This document shows, piece after piece, positions 10,212 through 15,869 of a stretch of DNA of 26,893 nt. The notes beneath the pieces were generated by a model, which was given only the letters and a program-made list of their open reading frames with translations, had not been told where the DNA came from and searched no databases. This stretch comes from a virus. Each line of letters begins with the position of its first letter. The stretch's first letter is position 1. A program made the position numbers and the translations under genes. The stretch spans positions 1 through 26,893 of IMG/VR virus record IMGVR_UViG_3300030328_001079. One strand, 5' to 3'.

Positions 10212-10997
10212 ATGAAAGATGTCCACGTGGCGATCGGTTGGGACTCAAGAGAAATGGATGCATATGAAGTATGCGAACATTCACTCGTTAGACGATCGTC
10301 AATCCCAGTAGCCGTTACCCCTTTAATGCATAACAATCTACGATACTTTGGTTTGTTCAATAGAGAGTGGCGCATTGATAAGAACGGTCAACATTGGGAC
10401 GTCGAGGACAATGCCCCTTTCTCTACTGAGTTTAGCCATACTCGGTTTCTTGTACCAGAGTTGGCAAGACGCAACAAAGTAAAGGGATGGGTTATCTTTT
10501 GTGATTGTGATTTCCTATGGCTTGATGATATAAAAAATTTACTGGATGAACTTGATGATAGTTATCCTGTTATGACAGTTAAATTTAATTACGAACCAGA
10601 AAATACTATGAAGATGGACAATAAGATACAAACAAAATATAATTGTAAGTTATGGTCTTCGCTTATGGCTTTTAATATGAATCACAAAGCAAATAAAAAG
10701 TTAACACATACTGCTGTTAATGAAATGAAAGGTCTGGACCTCCATCAGTTTGCATGGTTGTCACGAGGACCTAATAGTGTAGGAGAAATAAACCCAAGAT
10801 GGAATTACGTTCCAGGTATAATGATGGAGAATACTCCATTACAACCATCAGCTGTCCACTTTTCTCTAGGTGGTCCGTGGATGAAAGGTTATACCGACTG
10901 TGAGTTTTCAGACAAATGGTTTGCTGAAGTAGCACACAGAGAATATCAAAACGGAGATACATTGAAGGATATGAAATGCCTACATTTTCACTTGTAA
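10212..10997 (+). CDS. GT-A fold glycosyltransferase (GT8-like)
   Basis: This 261-aa protein should transfer a sugar from a nucleotide donor in the cytoplasm. It opens with a beta strand and VAIGWDSREMDAYEV, a start typical of a phage/bacterial GT8-like group. VIFCDCDFLWLDD holds the DxD metal motif (Asp98, Asp100) that binds Mn and the donor diphosphate. HFSLGGPWMKGY near the C-terminus (about 218-229) matches the HxxGxxKPW-like motif of GT8. The ATG has no Shine-Dalgarno sequence (upstream bases are TATATATTTAAATTT), unlike most other genes here. It overlaps the next gene by 22 nt, forming a three-gene sugar-transfer cluster. The acceptor is unknown: virion protein, host surface glycan or phage DNA are all possible. 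Confidence 0.75.
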   Translation: MKDVHVAIGWDSREMDAYEVCEHSLVRRSSIPVAVTPLMHNNLRYFGLFNREWRIDKNGQHWDVEDNAPFSTEFSHTRFLVPELARRNKVKGWVIFCDCDFLWLDDIKNLLDELDDSYPVMTVKFNYEPENTMKMDNKIQTKYNCKLWSSLMAFNMNHKANKKLTHTAVNEMKGLDLHQFAWLSRGPNSVGEINPRWNYVPGIMMENTPLQPSAVHFSLGGPWMKGYTDCEFSDKWFAEVAHREYQNGDTLKDMKCLHFHL

Positions 10998-12607
10998 CGT
11001 CATTTAGAGGCGATCACTGGAACATCTATGCTAAAGATTGTATAGAAAGTTTTATTAAACACTGGCCTAAAGATACTAAACTTTATGCTTATTATAATGA
11101 CTGGCCTGAACGAGGGCTACAATCATACGATTCAGATAGGGTAGAGTTTATTGACCTCATGTCTGTATCTACAGAACTATGTGAGTTCTTTAAAAAATTT
11201 AAAAGTCCGAAGGATACACCCAACTGGAAAACAGATGTTAAACGATGGGCATATAAAGTCTATACTGAGTATGATTTCTTTGTAAAAAATCCACCCAAGT
11301 GTGATGTGGGTATATGGATTGATGCTGATACCGTAACATACAATGACATACCTAAAGCCAAGCTTGAGGAATGGATGCCTATTGATAAAGACATATCTGT
11401 TCTTGGTCGTGAAGCAGTAAATCATATTGAAGCTGGTTTTGTAGCCATGAGAATGACAGACTTAAACAAAGCCTTGTTCTCAGATTTATTTGGGGTATGG
11501 AACTCTGGCGAAATCTACAACTACAAAGAGTGGCACGATGCTTTTGTGTTTACTAGAATTATGAATCTACATCAAGCGCATGGTCTACAGGTACACAACC
11601 TATCACCTCATTGTGCTGACCTCAATGCATTCGAAGCCTCACCACTTGTGAGATACATGTATCACAACAAAGGTCTACTTAAATTTAAACAAGAACAAGC
11701 TGGTCAAGAACCGCCACAAACAAAAGTCAAAGCAACAAAGACAGAAGAATCAAGTAAGAAACCTATTGTTGTTACACCCCAGGACTGTATGCCTATAGAA
11801 GATATTCGTATGAATATTCTTACGAATGCTAAACGTATGCCAACAGCCATAACAAAACGGTGTCAATGGAATAACGAAGAGGTAGCTATTGTATCGGCAG
11901 GACCGTCACTTAAAAAAAGTTTTAGAGAGATACAACAATTACAAAACAGAGGGGTAAGAATTGTATGTGTTAAACACAGTCACAATACTCTCCTTGAAAA
12001 TAACATTCAGCCGTGGGCTTGTACGATATTAGATCCAAGACCCTTCAATGAAAAATCTACACATGGTTATGTACGTAAAGAATTGTTAGCCGAGCCACAT
12101 CCACGAGTGATGTACTGGGTAGCAACTATGTCTAACCCTGATGTGGTTACACACTTGCTTGATAAGAAAGCAAAGGTTGTAGCTTGGGATGCTTATTGTA
12201 ATGCTATCGAAGGGTGGGATTTCTTCAAAGATAGATTACTTATTACGGGTGGTACGTGTGCCGGTATGAGATCAATCGGTTTGTTACACACTCTTGGTTT
12301 TAGAACTATGCATCTGTATGGTTTTGATTCTTGTATTGAAGGTGAACCAGAAAACAAAGATGAGTTAGCTGAAGACGGTCGTAAGAAATGGTTGAAGGTA
12401 TCGGTTGGTGAAGACAACAAACCATACTGGACAACTGGTGAATTACTGGCTCAGGCTCAGGACTTTGAGAAGCTCATGCAAAGAGAAGAGATAGATCTTG
12501 ATATTCATGTTCATGGTGGTGGGTTAGTCAAAGCATTATGGGACGACGGACTAAAAGATAAAATAGAAAAAACAACATACAAGGAGATCTTCGATGACAT
12601 CCCGTAA
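10976..12607 (+). CDS. Fusion of GT-A glycosyltransferase and DUF115/Maf-like domain
   Basis: This 543-aa protein appears to have two catalytic-type domains. The N-terminal domain (about 1-235) starts FSLVTSFRGDHWNIYAKDC and has a DxD motif, WIDADTV (Asp116, Asp118), as in GT-A transferases. A polar Lys/Gln/Thr/Glu linker covers about 237-268. The C-terminal domain (about 275-530) has VAIVSAGPSLKKS (about 303-315), the GxGPSL hallmark of DUF115 (MAF_flag10/MptE-like), followed by strands ACTILDPRP and the segment TGGTCAGMRSIGLLHTLGF. DUF115 occurs in flagellin-modifying Maf glycosyltransferases, which transfer nonulosonic acids, and in archaeal MptE. Starts and stops overlap both neighbours by 14-22 nt, so the cluster is co-translated. 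I infer two successive sugar transfers by one polypeptide; the DUF115 activity is less certain. Confidence 0.7.
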   Translation: MPTFSLVTSFRGDHWNIYAKDCIESFIKHWPKDTKLYAYYNDWPERGLQSYDSDRVEFIDLMSVSTELCEFFKKFKSPKDTPNWKTDVKRWAYKVYTEYDFFVKNPPKCDVGIWIDADTVTYNDIPKAKLEEWMPIDKDISVLGREAVNHIEAGFVAMRMTDLNKALFSDLFGVWNSGEIYNYKEWHDAFVFTRIMNLHQAHGLQVHNLSPHCADLNAFEASPLVRYMYHNKGLLKFKQEQAGQEPPQTKVKATKTEESSKKPIVVTPQDCMPIEDIRMNILTNAKRMPTAITKRCQWNNEEVAIVSAGPSLKKSFREIQQLQNRGVRIVCVKHSHNTLLENNIQPWACTILDPRPFNEKSTHGYVRKELLAEPHPRVMYWVATMSNPDVVTHLLDKKAKVVAWDAYCNAIEGWDFFKDRLLITGGTCAGMRSIGLLHTLGFRTMHLYGFDSCIEGEPENKDELAEDGRKKWLKVSVGEDNKPYWTTGELLAQAQDFEKLMQREEIDLDIHVHGGGLVKALWDDGLKDKIEKTTYKEIFDDIP

Positions 12608-13502
12608 AGTAGTAGGAGTATTCTTAAACTCTGCCACACATCAACCACATATCAATACACTCACAGCTATGACTCATGGTATTAGAGAGACAACAGATAA
12701 CCTTGTTTTCTTATCTAACTCTACTAAGTATATGGATTGTGATGTGGCTGTCATCTTTGGGTCGTGGAAAGATAGATATACACAACATCACATTTTAAAA
12801 AATGATGTAATAAATAATCACAAAGGTGACCTCCTAGTAGTTGAGACACCACTACTTGGTAGAACTATAACAGAAGATCATAGATACTACAGAGTAGGTA
12901 AGGGACATTACATGGACTCACTTGGATACTTTAACAATAAGAACTCTGATAAAGATAGGTGGGGTATCATCAGAACTGACCTTAACCTTAATGTAAAAGA
13001 CTGGAGAAAAGACGGTAAGCATATATTGTTTCTGATGCAGTTACCAGGAGATGCAGCTACAGCTGATGTTGATATTCTTAAATGGTTACAAGACGAAATA
13101 GTTAAGTGTAAAAAAATATCAGATAGACCTATTAGAATTCGTATGCATCCGTTAATATCATCTTATGACTTATCTAAATTTGAAGAGTTTGTTGAGAAAC
13201 AAAAAGATGTCAGCATGGTGTTCGGACATAAAGATCCGATTGCAATGGATTTGGAAAACTGTTGGGCAACGGTGTCGTTTACCAGCGGAGGGTCTGTGGA
13301 TAGCTTGCTTGCTGGTGTCCCTGTTATTACACCTAGTCCTCTTAACTTTGCTTATTCACTATCATCCCATTCCGTAGAAGATATTGAGAATCCAAAGATG
13401 GAGGATCGTCAACAACTATTTAATGATCTAGCTTACACACAATGGACTGTAACCGAGATGGCTCATGGTCTACCTTATAAACATTTGTTAGCCAATGACT
13501 GA
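12594..13502 (+). CDS. GT-B fold-like glycosyltransferase / capsule-type transferase
   Basis: This 302-aa protein has an N-terminal half with short strands (KVVGVFLNS; CDVAVIFGSW; GDLLVVETPLL) and a C-terminal half with HILFLMQLPGD, IRIRMHPL (about 180-190) and WATVSFTSGGSVDSLLAGVPVITPSP (split here as SFTSGGSVDS and LLAGVPVITP, about 225-250). The last motif, a Ser/Gly-rich turn and a helix followed by GVPVI, is typical of GT-B donor sites in capsule and CMP-Kdo/sialyl transferase families. The family cannot be named from the sequence alone. The ATG overlaps the previous gene by 14 nt, and the stop overlaps the next by 8 nt. It is the third sugar-transfer gene of the cluster and may act after or on the product of the other two. 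Confidence 0.6.
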   Translation: MTSRKVVGVFLNSATHQPHINTLTAMTHGIRETTDNLVFLSNSTKYMDCDVAVIFGSWKDRYTQHHILKNDVINNHKGDLLVVETPLLGRTITEDHRYYRVGKGHYMDSLGYFNNKNSDKDRWGIIRTDLNLNVKDWRKDGKHILFLMQLPGDAATADVDILKWLQDEIVKCKKISDRPIRIRMHPLISSYDLSKFEEFVEKQKDVSMVFGHKDPIAMDLENCWATVSFTSGGSVDSLLAGVPVITPSPLNFAYSLSSHSVEDIENPKMEDRQQLFNDLAYTQWTVTEMAHGLPYKHLLAND

Positions 13503-13812
13503 TAATAAAGATAAGGACAATGAAGATGTCGTTGTAAACTTATTCAAAGACAGAGATGAGCACATCATGACAACAGGTGCAGCTCAACAAATTCCAACGG
13601 AACACTTTACAAAATTAGTTATTGATCAGATTGATCGTGTAAAAGATGATGCCAATAAACATAAAGCTGTTGGTGTTATTGCGGTATTGTTTGATGATAA
13701 AGGACCCCTATCTGATTACTTTGCCGGTAGTGTTAACTTACATATGGCCTACGTTTTGATGGACCAACTAAAGAATGTTATACTAGAGAAACTTGAAGAA
13801 GGGACAGAGTAA
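13495..13812 (+). CDS. Unknown small phage protein
   Basis: This is a 105-aa protein that I do not recognise. The first 25 residues are very acidic and polar (DNKDKDNED), the middle has KHKAVGVIAVLFDDKGPLSDYFAG, two strands with a turn, and the end is a helix (YVLMDQLKNVILEKLEEG). There is no signal peptide or membrane segment. The start overlaps the upstream glycosyltransferase stop by 8 nt, and its TAA shares one base with the holin ATG at 13812, so it is translated with both. Location suggests a late role, perhaps regulating lysis, but nothing in the sequence proves it. Confidence 0.6.
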   Translation: MTDNKDKDNEDVVVNLFKDRDEHIMTTGAAQQIPTEHFTKLVIDQIDRVKDDANKHKAVGVIAVLFDDKGPLSDYFAGSVNLHMAYVLMDQLKNVILEKLEEGTE

Positions 13813-14222
13813 TGTTAACAGCATTGATAGGTCCAGTTACTGGTCTACTGGATAAATTTATAGAAGACAAAGATCAGAAAAATAGATTAGCGCACGACAT
13901 TGCAACGATGTCAGAGAAACATGCCAATGCTCTAGCTAAGGAACAAGCCAAAGCTAACACTGAAGCCGCTAAACATCCAAGCATGTTTGTTGCTGGTGCT
14001 AGACCTGCCATTATGTGGGTGTGTGCTATCGGTTTGTTTGTAAACTTTTTTATATTACCACTCATGACTTGGTTCACAGCCTTGTTTGCACCAGAGATTA
14101 ACATGCCAAACTTTATAGACACTGGTGAACTTATCTCTCTAACAATAGCCTTACTCGGAATGGGAGGCTTACGTTCTTTTGAAAAATCAAAAGGGGTTGC
14201 AAGAGAGAACATGAGGAAGTAA
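13812..14222 (+). CDS. Holin, GTA 3-TM type
   Basis: This 136-aa protein has an N-terminal LTALIGPVTGLLDKFIEDKD, an amphipathic Lys/Glu/Ala helix (about 25-58), then HPSMFVAGARPAIMWVCAIG and a hydrophobic block (about 63-100) that can form two membrane passes, and a last hydrophobic segment LISLTIALLGMGGLRSFEK (about 112-130). This arrangement matches the holin family of three TMs named from gene transfer agents, with its RPxxMWxC/A segment. Holins pierce the inner membrane at the end of infection so that an endolysin or signal-arrest enzyme can act. No endolysin gene is visible in the window. The ATG overlaps the preceding stop by one base. Confidence 0.8.
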   Translation: MLTALIGPVTGLLDKFIEDKDQKNRLAHDIATMSEKHANALAKEQAKANTEAAKHPSMFVAGARPAIMWVCAIGLFVNFFILPLMTWFTALFAPEINMPNFIDTGELISLTIALLGMGGLRSFEKSKGVARENMRK

Positions 14223-14225
14223 TAT
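14197..14225 (+). promoter_or_regulatory. Weak candidate promoter before pqqA
   Basis: TTGCAA (14197-14202) and TAATAT (14220-14225) lie 17 nt apart, each matching 4 of 6 consensus bases, inside the last codons and stop of the holin gene. It would allow separate expression of the small-gene cassette. The match is weak and the region is AT-rich. Confidence 0.2.
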
Positions 14226-14269
14226 ATAAATATCAGTGGACTGCGGTCATTCGATGGCAACCAGCACTG

Positions 14270-14287
14270 TTTGTTAACCATAACAAA
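14270..14287 (+). promoter_or_regulatory. Leader hairpin just upstream of the pqqA ribosome site
   Basis: TTTGTTA (14270-14276) and TAACAAA (14281-14287) form a 7-bp stem with loop ACCA. It ends 1 nt before the GGAG at 14289-14292. It could affect ribosome access or mRNA stability, or as DNA act as a protein site. Stem is mostly A-T, so it is weak. Confidence 0.3.
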
Positions 14288-14298
14288 TGGAGTTGACT

Positions 14299-14373
14299 AT
14301 GTGGTCTAAACCTATTATCACAGAAATAGCAGTCGGTCTTGAGATCAACAGCTATGCTTGTGCAGAAAAATAA
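14299..14373 (+). CDS. pqqA: PqqA-like pyrroloquinoline quinone precursor peptide
   Basis: This 24-codon gene encodes a peptide beginning MWSKP, with GLEINSY at residues 13-19 and ending ACAEK. It lines up without gaps with bacterial PqqA (Klebsiella: MWKKP at the start, GLEVTLY at 13-19): Met1, Trp2, Lys4, Pro5, Gly13, Leu14, Glu15 and Tyr19 are identical. In PQQ synthesis, the radical SAM enzyme PqqE, with chaperone PqqD, joins Glu15 to Tyr19, which become the whole cofactor backbone. The ATG has GGAG at 14289-14292 with 6-nt spacing, the best ribosome site of the late block. No pqqB, C, D or E gene is in the window, so a host pathway would have to process it. It lies between the holin and a small secreted protein. 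Identification rests on motif spacing over a short peptide; I consider it strong. Confidence 0.85.
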   Translation: MWSKPIITEIAVGLEINSYACAEK

Positions 14374-14659
14374 TATGGTGGGAGCCTTAGTGCTCCCCCT
14401 ATTACTTTCGTTCTGCGATTCCGTTCTTGCTACCAAAGGTAGACTGTATGATCAACGCAACCAATACTTTGTAACTTGTAGATTACACAAAGAGAAAAGA
14501 GTTGAACCTTTTTTTGGGGAAGATTCTGTCAAATGCTTTTATACCTGTACTGATAAAGATAATATAGTTGTAACAACACACAGTGATCATGTGTGTGAAA
14601 AACAAATACAAACTCCAAGGGGAGATCAAAGGGATTGGCGAAACAGATTGAAGTATTAA
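14354..14659 (+). CDS. Small secreted Cys-rich protein
   Basis: From ATG 14354 this is 101 aa; the alternative ATG at 14375 (94 aa) lies one base after the pqqA stop (TAATATG). I prefer 14354 because it adds MLVQKNN, giving the lysine that a signal peptide n-region needs, but 14375 fits translational coupling. The hydrophobic core GALVLPLLLSF and VLA before TKG predict signal peptidase I cleavage, giving a 75-aa mature periplasmic protein. It has four cysteines (in VTCRL, VKCFYTC and HVCEK), which could form two disulfides, and is polar and basic near the end (RDWRNRLKY). There is no good lipobox (LSFC). Family unknown. It overlaps or abuts pqqA, so the two are probably expressed together; a role in lysis or superinfection exclusion is also possible. 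Confidence 0.6.
   Translation: MLVQKNNMVGALVLPLLLSFCDSVLATKGRLYDQRNQYFVTCRLHKEKRVEPFFGEDSVKCFYTCTDKDNIVVTTHSDHVCEKQIQTPRGDQRDWRNRLKY
14380..14397 (+). other. GC-rich hairpin just after pqqA
   Basis: GGGAGC (14380-14385) and GCTCCC (14392-14397) form a 6-bp stem around loop CTTAGT, starting 6 nt past the pqqA stop and inside the next gene. There is no T-run, so it is not a standard terminator, but it could protect a short pqqA transcript or slow transcription and thereby raise pqqA over downstream genes. Confidence 0.4.
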
Positions 14660-14737
14660 CTTTACAAGATTGTAGTGGAGAACGGTTCCCAAACAATATG
14701 CATAGGCTGTTAGGTTATCAAAGCCCAGTTAAATATT

Positions 14738-14857
14738 ATGGTAAAAAAATTTCAAAGAGTAGAATACAGTCCAGTAAAGAAAACAAAGAGGAGATATAAG
14801 AAGCTGGGTCTTAGGCATCGAAAACAACTAGGACCTAAATCACATCTAAGGAGTTAA
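14738..14857 (+). CDS. Very basic 39-aa peptide
   Basis: The reading frame starts at ATG 14738 and ends at TAA 14855-14857, directly at the terminator stem. The peptide begins MVKKFQRVEYSPVKKTKRRY and has roughly 17 Lys/Arg/His in 39 residues, with almost no acidic residue. Such small basic proteins can bind nucleic acid or be virion components, but nothing specific is seen. There is no clear Shine-Dalgarno sequence (upstream bases are CAGTTAAATATT). A competing 34-aa frame begins at an ATG near 14699 in another frame. Its regular composition and its end at the terminator favour a real gene; certainty is moderate to low. Confidence 0.4.
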   Translation: MVKKFQRVEYSPVKKTKRRYKKLGLRHRKQLGPKSHLRS

Positions 14858-14897
14858 ATCTCTAGAGGTTTACGGTCCCACCTCTAGAGATCCTTTT
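14858..14897 (+). terminator. Rho-independent terminator between convergent blocks
   Basis: ATCTCTAGAGGT (14858-14869) and ACCTCTAGAGAT (14880-14891) are perfect 12-bp arms around a 10-nt loop, followed by CCTTTT. The left arm abuts the stop of the last plus-strand gene. The T-run is short. The stem is symmetric, so it may also act on transcripts arriving on the minus strand from the gene ending at 14953. Confidence 0.8.
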
Positions 14898-14952
14898 GAC
14901 GACGTTGTTTCAATTAAGAGTATATATTATTTTGTAGCTTGGTCAAGTATAA

Positions 14953-15330
14953 TTATATCTTCCATTCACTACCATAGTTGTGCTCAATCCTTATTATATC
15001 GTTTTCATCTAGTTTTTCACCTTCCCAAACCTCGAATATCCTTAGATGCCCATTAGAAGCCCTTACACAATGAAGAGTATTTTTGGGGATATAAACCCTA
15101 TGACCACGTGTAAATGTCCACCAGTGGTCTCCTATGAGGGTCGTTGCTTCGCCATCAAGGATTTTCCAGTGTTCATTTCTATATTTATGGTACTGAACTG
15201 ACATTGCCATACCCGGATAGACGTGTAATATCTTTGCAACCATCTTTGGAGTAGATTTTAACACACGGTACGTGCCCCAAGGTCGGGAAACTAAATTCTT
15301 TATTGAAATGGTGGACCCATAAACCAACAA
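14953..15330 (-). CDS. Mannose-6-phosphate isomerase type II cupin
   Basis: This 125-aa protein is a stand-alone cupin matching the C-terminal isomerase domain of ManC/AlgA. RPWGTYRVL (16-24) matches the family's RPWG start; PGMAMSVQYHKYRNEHWKIL (39-58) and YIPKNTLHCVRA (80-91) supply cupin metal-type residues Gln46, His48, Glu53 and His87; FEVWEGEKLDENDIIRIEHNYG (split: FEVWEGEKLDEND, IIRIEHNYG) is the family end. Such enzymes interconvert mannose-6-phosphate and fructose-6-phosphate, feeding GDP-mannose sugars; some cupins of this shape act on other sugars. No start ATG is in frame: TTG at 15330 or 15327 is most likely, overlapping the upstream oxygenase by about 30 nt. Last gene of the minus block; it may supply sugar for the glycosyltransferases of the opposite strand. 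Confidence 0.75.
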   Translation of the reverse strand: MLVYGSTISIKNLVSRPWGTYRVLKSTPKMVAKILHVYPGMAMSVQYHKYRNEHWKILDGEATTLIGDHWWTFTRGHRVYIPKNTLHCVRASNGHLRIFEVWEGEKLDENDIIRIEHNYGSEWKI

Positions 15331-15869
15331 ACCAAGCTGTGTCTTTTACCTTCGGTCACAGCTTTGACTCTGTGTAAATAAAAAGATGGAAATATAATCA
15401 TATCTCCCTTATCTTTAAATCCTTCTATCGGTTCTATCTTTCCATCCATGTTTTTAATTTGTAATATACCACCCTTGTAATCCTCAAAGTTAGATAAGTT
15501 TACAATCATAGATAATTTTCGTACGAGTCCAGGATAAGGACCATCAGTTTCTGGTGGATATATATCTCGGTGCCATTGGTAGTGTTGTCCTTTTGTATAC
15601 TCAGTGAACTGTGGACACTGTAAGTTTGTAACATTAAATAAATAATCTTGTTTGTTTACTTCCGATGCAATCTCACATAGCTTTGGTACAATCCAATGGT
15701 CCAAAGGATACCATCTTATTTTTGAGTTTCTATCTTTTTTAAGATCGGCTTCTTTTTTCCACATGACTCCCGCTAACTGCTCATCATACTTAGGAGATTC
15801 TTTAACCATCTCGTCACAAAGTTTTTCTGGAACAGCTTTGGGTATGGTTACAAAAGTTTTATACATCAA
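15300..15869 (-). CDS. 2OG-Fe(II) dioxygenase (prolyl 4-hydroxylase-like)
   Basis: This 189-aa protein is a double-stranded beta-helix oxygenase that uses 2-oxoglutarate, O2 and Fe(II) to hydroxylate a substrate. The iron ligands are visible: HxD in YQWHRDIYPP (His100, Asp102) and the distal His in FYLHRVKAV (His166). Arg176, ten residues on (KRHSLVCW), is placed to bind 2-oxoglutarate. The order and the PKHD-like ending (GKRHSLVCWFMGPP) fit the P4Hc group, common in marine phages. Its start overlaps the end of the RNR gene by 11 nt. Substrate is unknown; candidates are a virion or host protein, a sugar or a nucleobase. Confidence 0.85.
   Translation of the reverse strand: MMYKTFVTIPKAVPEKLCDEMVKESPKYDEQLAGVMWKKEADLKKDRNSKIRWYPLDHWIVPKLCEIASEVNKQDYLFNVTNLQCPQFTEYTKGQHYQWHRDIYPPETDGPYPGLVRKLSMIVNLSNFEDYKGGILQIKNMDGKIEPIEGFKDKGDMIIFPSFYLHRVKAVTEGKRHSLVCWFMGPPFQ

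Noticed and set aside
14225-14232. TATAAATA, the T4 late promoter motif
   Set aside because: The sequence is AT-rich, there is only one clear copy before a late gene, and no T4-type sigma or clamp genes are in the window.
14254-14277. Tiny frame MATSTVC before pqqA
   Set aside because: Seven residues, no ribosome site and no recognisable leader-peptide pattern.
14183-14296. Open frame overlapping the end of the holin gene with a Trp-rich tail (KYQWTAVIRWQPALFV) ending at TGA just before pqqA
   Set aside because: It has no ATG, GTG or TTG start in frame; only ATC or ATA could serve. Its ending beside pqqA is notable but not enough to call a gene.
14699-14803. 34-aa frame starting MHRLLGYQSPVKYYG
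   Set aside because: It overlaps the better 39-aa basic frame and has no ribosome site or clear protein character.
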